Below, one piece after another: positions 1 through 7,174 of a DNA stretch of 64,000 nucleotides. Under the pieces are notes generated by a model that had not been told where the DNA came from, ran no database searches, and saw only the letters and a program-made list of their open reading frames with translations. Numbering within the stretch: the first letter of the stretch is position 1; every line of letters starts with the position of its first letter. Location: the NCBI GenBank assembly GCA_964511535.1, contig CAZEFW010000007.1, positions 1-64,000 of the forward strand. Reading direction: 5' to 3'. Both the position numbers and the translations under genes were made by a program. The DNA is from CAZCFB01 sp964511535 (lineage in GTDB: Bacteria > Myxococcota_A > Polyangia > GCA-2747355 > CAZCFB01).

Positions 1-128
1 CCATGACTCCATCCTCTCAACTTATGGAGCCTCCGGAAATCCCGGCACGGTTCAGAATACCTGCTTCGTCTTCCCATGACTCCATCCTCTCAACTTATGG
101 AGCCTCCGGAAATCCCGGCACGGTTCAG
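1..128. repeat. 55-bp direct repeat, two copies
   Basis: Positions 1-55 and 74-128 look identical (CCATGACTCC to GGTTCAG) and are separated by 18 bp, giving a 73-bp period. The first copy touches the window edge, so the array may continue upstream. Neither copy lies in a credible gene. Confidence 0.85.
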
Positions 129-482
129 TTTCTTTTTCTGTTTGTGGGTTTTGGTCGTGGATCGGGGCGCGTCAGTGGTGGTTCGTTGCGCTGTGCCCGT
201 TTGCTGTTGGTTTGTGGACACGCTTCCGCTTCGCGGGTCGCGTGCCCACAAGCCCAACAGGCCCCGGCAGCGGCGCGGCCTGGGCATGGCGCAACAACAT
301 CACGCCAACGCCCCAACCCACCCTCACCCCTATCAGCCCCACGCCAACGTCGAAACGGGCACAACGAGAAAGCAGACCGCCAAGGTCCCGCCCCACCCAC
401 AACCCCACTACAGGCCGCGACCGGGCGAGCGCAGCGAGCGCGGAGCGGCCGCCGCGGCTCTACCGCGCCTCCGGGCCTGACA
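129..482. other. Intergenic stretch without a supported gene
   Basis: About 350 bp between the direct repeat and the stop codon of the beta-propeller lipoprotein gene. Several frames are open, but none has a ribosome binding site or a recognisable protein pattern. The plus strand becomes strikingly C-rich from about 240 to 420. I see no hairpin-plus-U-tract terminator or tRNA here. Confidence 0.5.
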
Positions 483-2105
483 TCACCGCGGCAGTACCCT
501 GATAAACGTCCCGCTGGCCCCGGCCTGCTGCCGGTTGTGCAGCACCAGGCAGGACGTCTCATCCAGCGAATAGGGCTGGCGGTTCTGGTAGTAGCGCGTC
601 TTCCAGGCGCCCAGGGTCGTGGCCCTGGCATCTTTGAAGGCCACATGTCTGAGGGTCTCGTCGCCGCCTGTGCTCCGCTCCAGCACCAGAACGCCGCTGG
701 CGTCGGGCACAAAGCCCACGCCGCTCATGGGCTGTGTTGACGTGAGCAGTTGTTTTGCCGCGCCGGCGCTGTTCAGATCCGCGGCCAGCAGCTGATTGCC
801 CGGGCCTGCGCCGCGCTGGATGAAGGCAGTCCGCGCGCCCGTACGGGACAGCGCGTGGCCGGACCAGCCGAGCCCGCTGCCGAGCAGGCGTGCTTTGCCG
901 CCGGTGGCCGGCACGGTCGACAGGTTCATGGTCTTGGTGGAATCCCCCGACAGGTAGACCACGTGCTTGCCGTCGGCGCTGTAGGCCCAGACCATCAGCG
1001 CGGCAGACACCATCTGGTACGGGTACAGGTCGCTGGCCAGCACCTGCTCGCCCTTGCCGTCGGTGCGCACGGAGACCAGCTTGTTCTGTTTGCCCGCGGC
1101 CATGTCCAGGTCCGCCACCAGCACGCGGCTGCTGTCAGGGCTCACGGCCAGGGTCCAGGCGCCGGTGAGCGGGTCGAGGTGCCCGAAGTAGCCGTAGCCC
1201 GCCTTGTCGGTGAGGGTCACCGGCGCGGCTGACGTCATGTCCGCGGCTGACAGCCGCTCCTTGCTCGGGTTGCAGCTGAGCACCTGGCGCAGCAGCAGGC
1301 GCTTTCCGTCCGGGGTGAAGCGGGTGCCGTAGGCCACCACGCCGTCGGCCACCTTTGCCTTGGTGGCGCTCTTGAGGTGGTACAGGTGCAGGCTGCCGGT
1401 GCCTTGCTTGCAGCCCCCGCTGGAGACGATCTGCTTGCGGTAGGAGAGCACCGATGGGCCCGGCGCGAGGGACAGCCCCCAGCGGGAGACCCCGGTGTCC
1501 ACCTGCTTGCAGCCCGTCCCCGCGGCGAGATCGCAGTGCATCAGGACGCCCTTGTTGTCGCTGCAGGCGGACAGGCGGAACAGCTGCTTGCCGTCGTCGC
1601 TGGCAAGGTGCGCGCAGATCTCGCCGCTCAGCTCCATGGGCTTGGCCACGCCAGGGACAAAACCGAACAGGTGATAGTGCCCCTTTTTGCCGGCCGCCCC
1701 CTTGGCCCTGACCCCGCCTGCCACGGTGTCGGACTTGCCCAGCCAGGAGATGTGCTGGATGCCGGCGGCCCGCTTGACCAGCTTGCCCGTCGGGAGGTCG
1801 AGCATGTACAGGTCCCCGTCGGTGTTGTCCCGGTGGCTCAGCAGCCAGGCACGCTTCAGGCCCGGGCCGATGAGGGCCTGGCGCGTCTGGAACGAGGCGA
1901 CCTTCTTGCCCGGCAGGTACCCGGTGAGGCCCGCGCAGGAGGCGCCGCTGCTGTCCGGGGCCACCCTGCCGTCCACCGGCTGCGCCATGCTGTCCGCGAC
2001 GGACCCGGCGTCGGGCGCGGACGCCGCGCGGCGCGTATCGCAGGCCGCCAGCGTCAGGACAGCCATCGCCACCCCAGGCCACGCTCCTCGCCTTCTCTCT
2101 GCCAT
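483..2105 (-). CDS. PD40/TolB-like beta-propeller lipoprotein
   Basis: Predicted lipoprotein of 540 residues. The chosen ATG at 2105 has a strong ribosome binding site (GGGAGGTGAGC) and gives a signal peptide ending in the lipobox LAAC (Cys22); an in-frame ATG at 2195 would bury this signal. After an Ala/Asp/Pro-rich linker the protein shows PD40/WD40-like blades such as FTPDGKRLLL, VSPDSSRVLV and YSADGKHVVYLSGD, typical of TolB-like beta-propellers. It probably sits on the outer or cytoplasmic membrane facing the periplasm; its ligand is unknown. It is transcribed divergently from the next gene. The family assignment is solid at fold level only. Confidence 0.75.
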   Translation of the reverse strand: MAERRRGAWPGVAMAVLTLAACDTRRAASAPDAGSVADSMAQPVDGRVAPDSSGASCAGLTGYLPGKKVASFQTRQALIGPGLKRAWLLSHRDNTDGDLYMLDLPTGKLVKRAAGIQHISWLGKSDTVAGGVRAKGAAGKKGHYHLFGFVPGVAKPMELSGEICAHLASDDGKQLFRLSACSDNKGVLMHCDLAAGTGCKQVDTGVSRWGLSLAPGPSVLSYRKQIVSSGGCKQGTGSLHLYHLKSATKAKVADGVVAYGTRFTPDGKRLLLRQVLSCNPSKERLSAADMTSAAPVTLTDKAGYGYFGHLDPLTGAWTLAVSPDSSRVLVADLDMAAGKQNKLVSVRTDGKGEQVLASDLYPYQMVSAALMVWAYSADGKHVVYLSGDSTKTMNLSTVPATGGKARLLGSGLGWSGHALSRTGARTAFIQRGAGPGNQLLAADLNSAGAAKQLLTSTQPMSGVGFVPDASGVLVLERSTGGDETLRHVAFKDARATTLGAWKTRYYQNRQPYSLDETSCLVLHNRQQAGASGTFIRVLPR

Positions 2106-2158
2106 GCTCACCTCCCGGGTGCTGGCCTGAATGAAGATTCGGTTCATTCTATACGCCC

Positions 2159-2860
2159 ATGCCCGGCCCTCACCAACGCCATCACGGAGCGACACCGCTG
2201 CTGGCTGCGATGCTGCTCCTGCTCGCCGCCCCGGCCACTGCCGAGCCGATCCCGTCGCCGCCCCTGGTGGAGAACGGCGGCATGCTCGGCGCGGGCGACC
2301 GCGCCTTCGTCATCTACCTCGACGCGGAGCTGCTCATCCCCCCGCTCATGGTGGGCTACCGCCACGGGGTGCTGCCCTGGCTGGAGCTGGGCCTCGACGT
2401 GGGCGGCAGCACGGGGCTGGTCCAGGGGCTGGCCCATGCGCGGGCCCGGCTCTACGAGAGCCCGCGCTCCCGCCGGATCTTCATCGGGGCCCGCCTGCGC
2501 ACCGGCCCCAAGATCCACGAGCTGCGCCTGAGCGACGGCCTGATCTTCGACGACCGCGGCTGGATCTTCGCAGCCGAGCTGGCCCTGGCCGTGCGCCTCG
2601 GCGCCCGGCGCCGCACCGCCCTGTACCTGGGCGCCACCTTCTACGCCGAGGTGGATCTTCGCACCCCTGCGCGCCAGACCGACCTGTTCCTTGTGCCCGC
2701 CTCTCTGGGCATCGAGCGCCTGGTGGGCCGCGGCGTCAGCGTCTTCGCCGAGATCGGCCCGGTCTGGATGATCAACGGCACCGAGACCGCCGACGAGGTG
2801 CTCTACCAGGGCTCCTGGTTTCCGGTGGGGCAGTTCGGATTTGCGGTGCGGCTGGAGTGA
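2159..2860 (+). CDS. Exported protein, possible outer-membrane beta-barrel
   Basis: 233-residue protein with an N-terminal signal peptide (hydrophobic run LLAAMLLLLAAPATA) and then alternating polar and hydrophobic strands with Gly, Tyr and Trp. Segments such as LPWLELGLDVGG and FAEIGPVWMING resemble outer-membrane beta-barrel strands. It ends with FAVRLE, and a terminal aromatic strand is common in such barrels. I recognise no specific family. The start is the first ATG after the divergent lipoprotein gene; no strong ribosome binding site is visible. The following dehydrogenase gene begins 33 bp downstream and may be co-transcribed. Confidence 0.6.
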   Translation: MPGPHQRHHGATPLLAAMLLLLAAPATAEPIPSPPLVENGGMLGAGDRAFVIYLDAELLIPPLMVGYRHGVLPWLELGLDVGGSTGLVQGLAHARARLYESPRSRRIFIGARLRTGPKIHELRLSDGLIFDDRGWIFAAELALAVRLGARRRTALYLGATFYAEVDLRTPARQTDLFLVPASLGIERLVGRGVSVFAEIGPVWMINGTETADEVLYQGSWFPVGQFGFAVRLE

Positions 2861-2893
2861 CGCCCGGGGCGTCGCCGGGTTAGGCTGCGCTCC

Positions 2894-4018
2894 ATGATCA
2901 GCGATGAGACGCGTCCCGCGGTCCTGGTGCTCGGCGGCGCCGGGGACATGGGCAGCCGCGCGGTGGAGGCGCTGGCCCACGGCGGCGCTGTGGGGCGCAT
3001 CACCGTGGCTGACCTCGACCTGCCGGCCGCCCGCCGCCTGGCCCAGCGCTGCGCCACACCCCATAGCGAGGTGCGCCCCCTGGGCCTCGACGCCACGGAC
3101 CACGCCGCCGTGGTGCGGGCCATGGCGGGCCACCAGGTGGCCGCCTCGGCCCTGGGTCCGTTCCACCTGTTCGAGCAGCCCATGGCCCGCGCGGCCCTGG
3201 AGGCCGGGGTGCCCTACGCCTCCATCTGCGACGAGTGGCAGCCCACCGAGGCGCTGCTCCGCATGGAGCCGGAGGCCCGGGCGAGCGGGGTCCTGCTGCT
3301 CACCGGCCTCGGCGCCAGCCCCGGCATCACCAACCTCGGCGTGCGCCACCTGGCCGACACCATGGACAGCGTGAGCGAGGCAAAGGTGAGCGTCTACCTG
3401 CCCATGGACGCCGGCGGCGGGCCGGCGGTCTACCAGCACCTGTGCCACATCGTCAGCGGCGCGGTGCCCTGCTGGCGCGGCGGCCGCCGGGTGGACATCA
3501 AGGCGTGCACCGAGGACGAGCGGGTCTTCTTCCCGCGCTTCGGCGCTCACCGCATCTGGAACATGGGCCACCCCGAGCCGCTGACCCTGCCGCGGTTCAT
3601 CCCCGGCCTCGAGGCGGTGAGCTTCGCCATGGGCTTCGGCCGCGGCACCTCCGTCCTGGCCGCGCTGGCCCGGCGAGGCGCCCTGGGCCACCGCTCACCG
3701 CTGCCCAGGCTGGCCCGCCACATCCCCGCCTCCGCGGCCGGCGCCCGCTCAGCCGGCGCGGTGCGCATCGACGCCGCCGGCCACAGGGACGGCCGCCCCA
3801 CGCGGCGGCTGCTGTGCGGCGTGGCTGACATGCGCGAGGCCACCGGCCTGGGCCTCGCCGTGGGCGCGCAGATGCTGGCCCGGGGCGAGGTGACCGTGAG
3901 CGGCGGCGGCGTGTTCGCCCCCGAAGGGTGCCTTGAGCCGAAGCCATTCTTCCAGTCCCTGGCGGACCTGGGCTTGCCCGTGTACGGCGACCTGGAGCTG
4001 TCGCACCCGCTCTGGTGA
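2894..4018 (+). CDS. Saccharopine dehydrogenase-like NAD(P)-binding protein
   Basis: 374-residue soluble protein with an N-terminal Rossmann fold: a beta strand AVLVLGG followed by the dinucleotide motif G14-x-x-G17-x-x-G20. The next segments (DLDLPAARRLAQRC, GLDATDH) match the saccharopine dehydrogenase/carboxynorspermidine synthase-like family, which reduces imines or transfers hydride to amino acid adducts. The middle part holds GLGASPGITNLGVRH, a conserved feature of these proteins. No lysine-pathway neighbours are present, so the substrate is unknown. It ends 6 bp before the convergent PLP enzyme gene. Confidence 0.75.
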   Translation: MISDETRPAVLVLGGAGDMGSRAVEALAHGGAVGRITVADLDLPAARRLAQRCATPHSEVRPLGLDATDHAAVVRAMAGHQVAASALGPFHLFEQPMARAALEAGVPYASICDEWQPTEALLRMEPEARASGVLLLTGLGASPGITNLGVRHLADTMDSVSEAKVSVYLPMDAGGGPAVYQHLCHIVSGAVPCWRGGRRVDIKACTEDERVFFPRFGAHRIWNMGHPEPLTLPRFIPGLEAVSFAMGFGRGTSVLAALARRGALGHRSPLPRLARHIPASAAGARSAGAVRIDAAGHRDGRPTRRLLCGVADMREATGLGLAVGAQMLARGEVTVSGGGVFAPEGCLEPKPFFQSLADLGLPVYGDLELSHPLW

Positions 4019-4024
4019 GGGGGG

Positions 4025-5254
4025 CTAAAGCACCCGGTCCAGCACCTGAATCAACCGCTCGATTTCCGCCTCGGTGTTGTAGTGCACCAGGCTGATGCGC
4101 ACCACGCCGTCGTCGGGCTCGAGGCCCAGGGCCTCGGCCAGATGGTAGGCGTACATGTGGCCGTGGCGGATGGCCACCTCGCTGCGGTTCACAGCCGCCG
4201 CGAGGTCCGCCGACGAGCTGTCCCGGTGCAAGAAGCTGACCGTGCCCACCCGGTCCTGCCCCGGCTCGGCAGGCCCGATGACCCTCACGTCGTCCCTGGC
4301 GCCCAGATACTCGAGCAGCCGCGCGGTGCACGGCGCCTCCCACGCCTCGAACCGTGAAAACGCCCGCTGCACCGTCTCCCGGCTGCACGGCGCGCCGGGC
4401 GCCTCCCCGGCCACGAAGCCGAGGTGCTCCCCCAGGGCCAGCAGCCCGGCGCACGCCTCGTGGCTCGTGCCGCCCGGCTCGAAGTAGTACGCCCCCTCGT
4501 CGCGCCCCACGAAGAAGTGGTTCGGCCCGGGCAGCGCGGCCAGGGCGTCGGCCTTGCCGTACAGCAGCCCCATGTGGGGCCCGAACACCTTGTAGGCGGA
4601 GAAGGCGTAGTAGTCCACGTCCCAGCCGGCCACGTCCACGGCGCGGTGCGGCGCGTACGCCACCCCGTCGGCCACCACCCGCGCGCCCTGCCCGTGGGCC
4701 AGCTCGCACACCGCGGCCAGGTCCACCACCTCCCCCAGCAGGTTGGACACGTGGGGCAGGGCCACCAGCGCCGTGCGCGGCGACAGCAGCTGCTCCAGCC
4801 CGCCGAGGGGCAGGGCGCAGGTCTCGCGGTCCATGCGCCACCAGCGCAGCTTGATACCCAGCGGCTCCAGCCGCTTCCACGGCCCGAGGTTCGCCTCGTG
4901 CCCGGTCTCGGCCAGCACGATCTCCTGCCCCGACGACAGCACCTGCCCGTGGCTCGCGCCGAGCATGTTGAGCAGCGCGGTGGTCGAGGGGCCGATGATG
5001 GTGTGCCCTTCCTCTGCCCCCATGAGCAACTGGGCGAACGCGTGCGCCCGCTCCACTGTCGCGGTGCAGATGTCCGACAGCGGATACCCCGCGCCCAGCT
5101 GCACGTAGGTCTCCCGCATGTAACGACCGATGGCGTCGGCCACGCGCGCGGGCACCTGGGATCCCCCGGCGTTCTCCAGGAAGACGACCCCGGAGCCGAG
5201 GGCTGGGAAGCATTGGCGAACCTGTGTTTGATCCGGGAGGGAATGAGCGGGCAT
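4025..5254 (-). CDS. Cysteine desulfurase-like PLP enzyme (class V aminotransferase, VC1184-like)
   Basis: 409-residue fold-type I PLP enzyme. Visible marks are FLENAGGSQVP near the N terminus, the cofactor-binding Asp196 in VVADGVAYAPHR and the Schiff-base Lys222 in FSAYKVFGPHMG. This pattern fits the cysteine-desulfurase-like VC1184 subfamily rather than housekeeping IscS or SufS; the reaction is not established for the subfamily. I chose ATG 5254, where similarity to the family begins. The longer frame to 5395 adds 47 Arg/Pro-rich residues and overlaps the cytochrome gene. No Fe-S assembly genes are adjacent. Confidence 0.8.
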   Translation of the reverse strand: MPAHSLPDQTQVRQCFPALGSGVVFLENAGGSQVPARVADAIGRYMRETYVQLGAGYPLSDICTATVERAHAFAQLLMGAEEGHTIIGPSTTALLNMLGASHGQVLSSGQEIVLAETGHEANLGPWKRLEPLGIKLRWWRMDRETCALPLGGLEQLLSPRTALVALPHVSNLLGEVVDLAAVCELAHGQGARVVADGVAYAPHRAVDVAGWDVDYYAFSAYKVFGPHMGLLYGKADALAALPGPNHFFVGRDEGAYYFEPGGTSHEACAGLLALGEHLGFVAGEAPGAPCSRETVQRAFSRFEAWEAPCTARLLEYLGARDDVRVIGPAEPGQDRVGTVSFLHRDSSSADLAAAVNRSEVAIRHGHMYAYHLAEALGLEPDDGVVRISLVHYNTEAEIERLIQVLDRVL

Positions 5255-5333
5255 CGGCTGGGCTCCAGAGGCGTTGGCCCCCGACGCTACCACGGCCCCG
5301 GTACCGCGCTGAAAAACTGGCCGCCGCCCGGGG

Positions 5334-5609
5334 CTATTTTCCCGCCGCCGCCTCCTGCTTGCCCTCCAGATAGGCGCGCATCTGCTCGGCCTCATCCGGC
5401 TTGAGCTTCAGCTTGTCGCCGTGGTCCGCCACCACCTTGTCGAACCCCGCTTGCCGCAGGCTGTCGGCGGAGCGCGGCAAGTGGCAGGAAGAACAGCGCT
5501 TGCGCAGCAGCGACCTGCCCGGGTGGATCTTGCCCGCCATGCACGCCCCGGCCAGCAGCACCAGGGCCAGCAGCATCACGCCGAGGGCCGCTCTTCTGTA
5601 TCGGTTCAT
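5334..5609 (-). CDS. Small mono-haem cytochrome c lipoprotein
   Basis: 91-residue exported protein with a lipoprotein-like signal (LVLLAGAC) and one c-type haem site, CSSCH, at residues 39-43. The rest resembles a compact cytochrome c fold of the kind in which a helix carries the second ligand. The ATG at 5609 is preferred over the one at 5615 because AGGA lies 7 nt upstream of it. It is the last gene of the minus-strand electron-transfer cluster, 9 bp after the preceding exported protein, so it probably acts as a periplasmic electron carrier. Confidence 0.7.
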   Translation of the reverse strand: MNRYRRAALGVMLLALVLLAGACMAGKIHPGRSLLRKRCSSCHLPRSADSLRQAGFDKVVADHGDKLKLKPDEAEQMRAYLEGKQEAAAGK

Positions 5610-5618
5610 GGTCATGTC

Positions 5619-6392
5619 CTAGAAGAAGATGCCCCACAGGATGCGGGCGAGGTACTTGGTGTCGTCCTCGTCACCGGCCACCCTGAACGACACGTTGAAG
5701 TTCCACCAGATCTTCTTCACCGCGAAGGCCACGGTGGGGCCCATGTACAGCCGGGCCCCGGTGAACTCCAGCTCCGAGGTGTTGCTGGTGTAGGTGGTCT
5801 TCGGCTCCCAGGACATGCGCAGCTGGGTCTCCAGCCCGACCACGAACCAGGGAACCACCTCGAACGCGATGCCGAGCCCCTCGTGCAGCTTGATCCCCAC
5901 GTCCTTGGTGATGTTCGACTGCTCCACCATGCTGTCGAGCGAGATGATGAGCCGGTCGAACAGCACCGTGCCGAGGATGATCTTCTCCTCGAGGGAGATG
6001 TGCCCGGTCGGTTTCTGGATGAACTCGAAGTAGAGCATCATGTCGAACGGCAGGTCGCCGTAGTCCCACGGGCGATAGCGCGCCCGCAGCTTGTAGCCGA
6101 GCCACTGCTGGTGGTTGAACACCTGGTACATGGCCAGATCGAACCGCTCGGTGACGCCGTACTCCACCTCGAACTGGTGGGTCCAGACCCAGGTGTGGTC
6201 GCCTGACAGGCGGTCCTGGGTGATGCCGGTGGTGAGGTAGTACTCAACCTCCAGCTGCTCGTCGTGCATGGTCTTGGGCTCGTATATGAACGCGAAGCTG
6301 CGGCGATCCGCCCGGGCCTCGGCCGAGCAGAAAAGCGCGGCCAGCACCACGGCGGCGCACAGCTGTGTCTTGATGTGGGGGGGGCGAAACAT
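5619..6392 (-). CDS. Exported protein, probable outer-membrane beta-barrel
   Basis: 257-residue protein with a cleavable signal peptide (hydrophobic CAAVVLAALFCSAEARA). The mature part is rich in Tyr, Trp and Phe in alternating patterns (LEVEYYLTTGITQDR, FDLAMYQVFNHQQW, WNFNVSFRV) and ends in Phe (ILWGIFF), as expected for an outer-membrane barrel. No haem motif is present. It sits between the cupredoxin-like gene and the small cytochrome, so it may supply an outer-membrane component to the same electron-transfer route. I cannot name a family. Confidence 0.6.
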   Translation of the reverse strand: MFRPPHIKTQLCAAVVLAALFCSAEARADRRSFAFIYEPKTMHDEQLEVEYYLTTGITQDRLSGDHTWVWTHQFEVEYGVTERFDLAMYQVFNHQQWLGYKLRARYRPWDYGDLPFDMMLYFEFIQKPTGHISLEEKIILGTVLFDRLIISLDSMVEQSNITKDVGIKLHEGLGIAFEVVPWFVVGLETQLRMSWEPKTTYTSNTSELEFTGARLYMGPTVAFAVKKIWWNFNVSFRVAGDEDDTKYLARILWGIFF

Positions 6393-6413
6393 CTCAAGGT
6401 CTCCTTTCTTGGG

Positions 6414-7172
6414 CTACTTATTTGCGTTGAAGGTCAGGTCCAGGGTGACGGCGCCACCGGCGGTGATCTTGATCTTGCGGGTTTGCTTGCCCGCCTTCTC
6501 GTGCCACGCCTCGAGCGTGTAGTCACCGGGGGGGATGCCGTCGATGGTGAAGGCCCCGTCGGCGCCGCTCACCGTGTGGTATGGGTGCTTGAAGGCGTGC
6601 ACCCAGGCGCGCATCCACACATGGCCCGCGTCGCACTGCACCTTCATCAGCCCGGCGCGCCGCACCTTCTTCTTGGCCCGCTGGCCCTTCTTCGGCATGG
6701 CGATGTTGAACGCGGTGATGCTCCCCCTCTCGTAGATCGGGTGGGTGGTGTGGTTGATCGGGTCGTCGTTGGTCACCAGCAGCTTGGCGCCCACGTCGAT
6801 GGTCTGCACCAGGGGCAAGAAACGGCAGTTCAGGTTGGCCAGCTTGCCCATCTCCTTCTTGCGCGCCTTGCCCTTCTTCACCTTGCGTAGCCAGACCGCC
6901 ACGTCTGCCAGCTGCTTGCCCTTGCCCACCCGGTAGAAGTCGGTCACCAGTGGGCGCTTCTTCTTGCAGAAGTCCCGGTCCTGCTTGTTCAGGTTGGCCG
7001 GGAACTTGGCCTTCGGCGTGGCCGGCAGCTTGCCCTGGAGGGTGATGGTGCCGGTGATCTTGCCACCGTTGGCCACGTCGATGGTCTCGTACGCCCTGGC
7101 CGCTGCCGGTGCGGCGAGCAGCGCGGCAAGCGCCACGGCGGTCAGCGTCGCGTTGATTCTGTTCCTGTTCAT
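6414..7172 (-). CDS. Periplasmic cupredoxin-like / carboxypeptidase-regulatory-like protein
   Basis: 252-residue exported protein with a signal peptide ending in AARAYE. The middle holds a cupredoxin-like block: DDPINHTTHPIY supplies a His ligand position, and VQCDAGHVWMRAWVHAF supplies Cys, His and Met in the order used by type 1 copper sites. The last 70 residues (TVSGADGAFTIDGIPPGDY) are a carboxypeptidase regulatory-like beta-sandwich. This combination is common in multihaem-cytochrome operons. ATG 7172 follows AAGGAGTGACC, so the GTG at 7178 is not the start. Copper binding is inferred from residue spacing only. Confidence 0.65.
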   Translation of the reverse strand: MNRNRINATLTAVALAALLAAPAAARAYETIDVANGGKITGTITLQGKLPATPKAKFPANLNKQDRDFCKKKRPLVTDFYRVGKGKQLADVAVWLRKVKKGKARKKEMGKLANLNCRFLPLVQTIDVGAKLLVTNDDPINHTTHPIYERGSITAFNIAMPKKGQRAKKKVRRAGLMKVQCDAGHVWMRAWVHAFKHPYHTVSGADGAFTIDGIPPGDYTLEAWHEKAGKQTRKIKITAGGAVTLDLTFNANK

Positions 7173-7174
7173 GG

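Noticed and set aside
2144..3691. Minus-strand open frame of 515 codons
   Set aside because: It is a high-GC shadow of the exported protein and saccharopine-dehydrogenase-like genes.
4025..5254. Housekeeping cysteine desulfurase (iscS or sufS)
   Set aside because: The sequence fits the VC1184-like subfamily, and no Fe-S assembly genes are adjacent, so no gene symbol was given.
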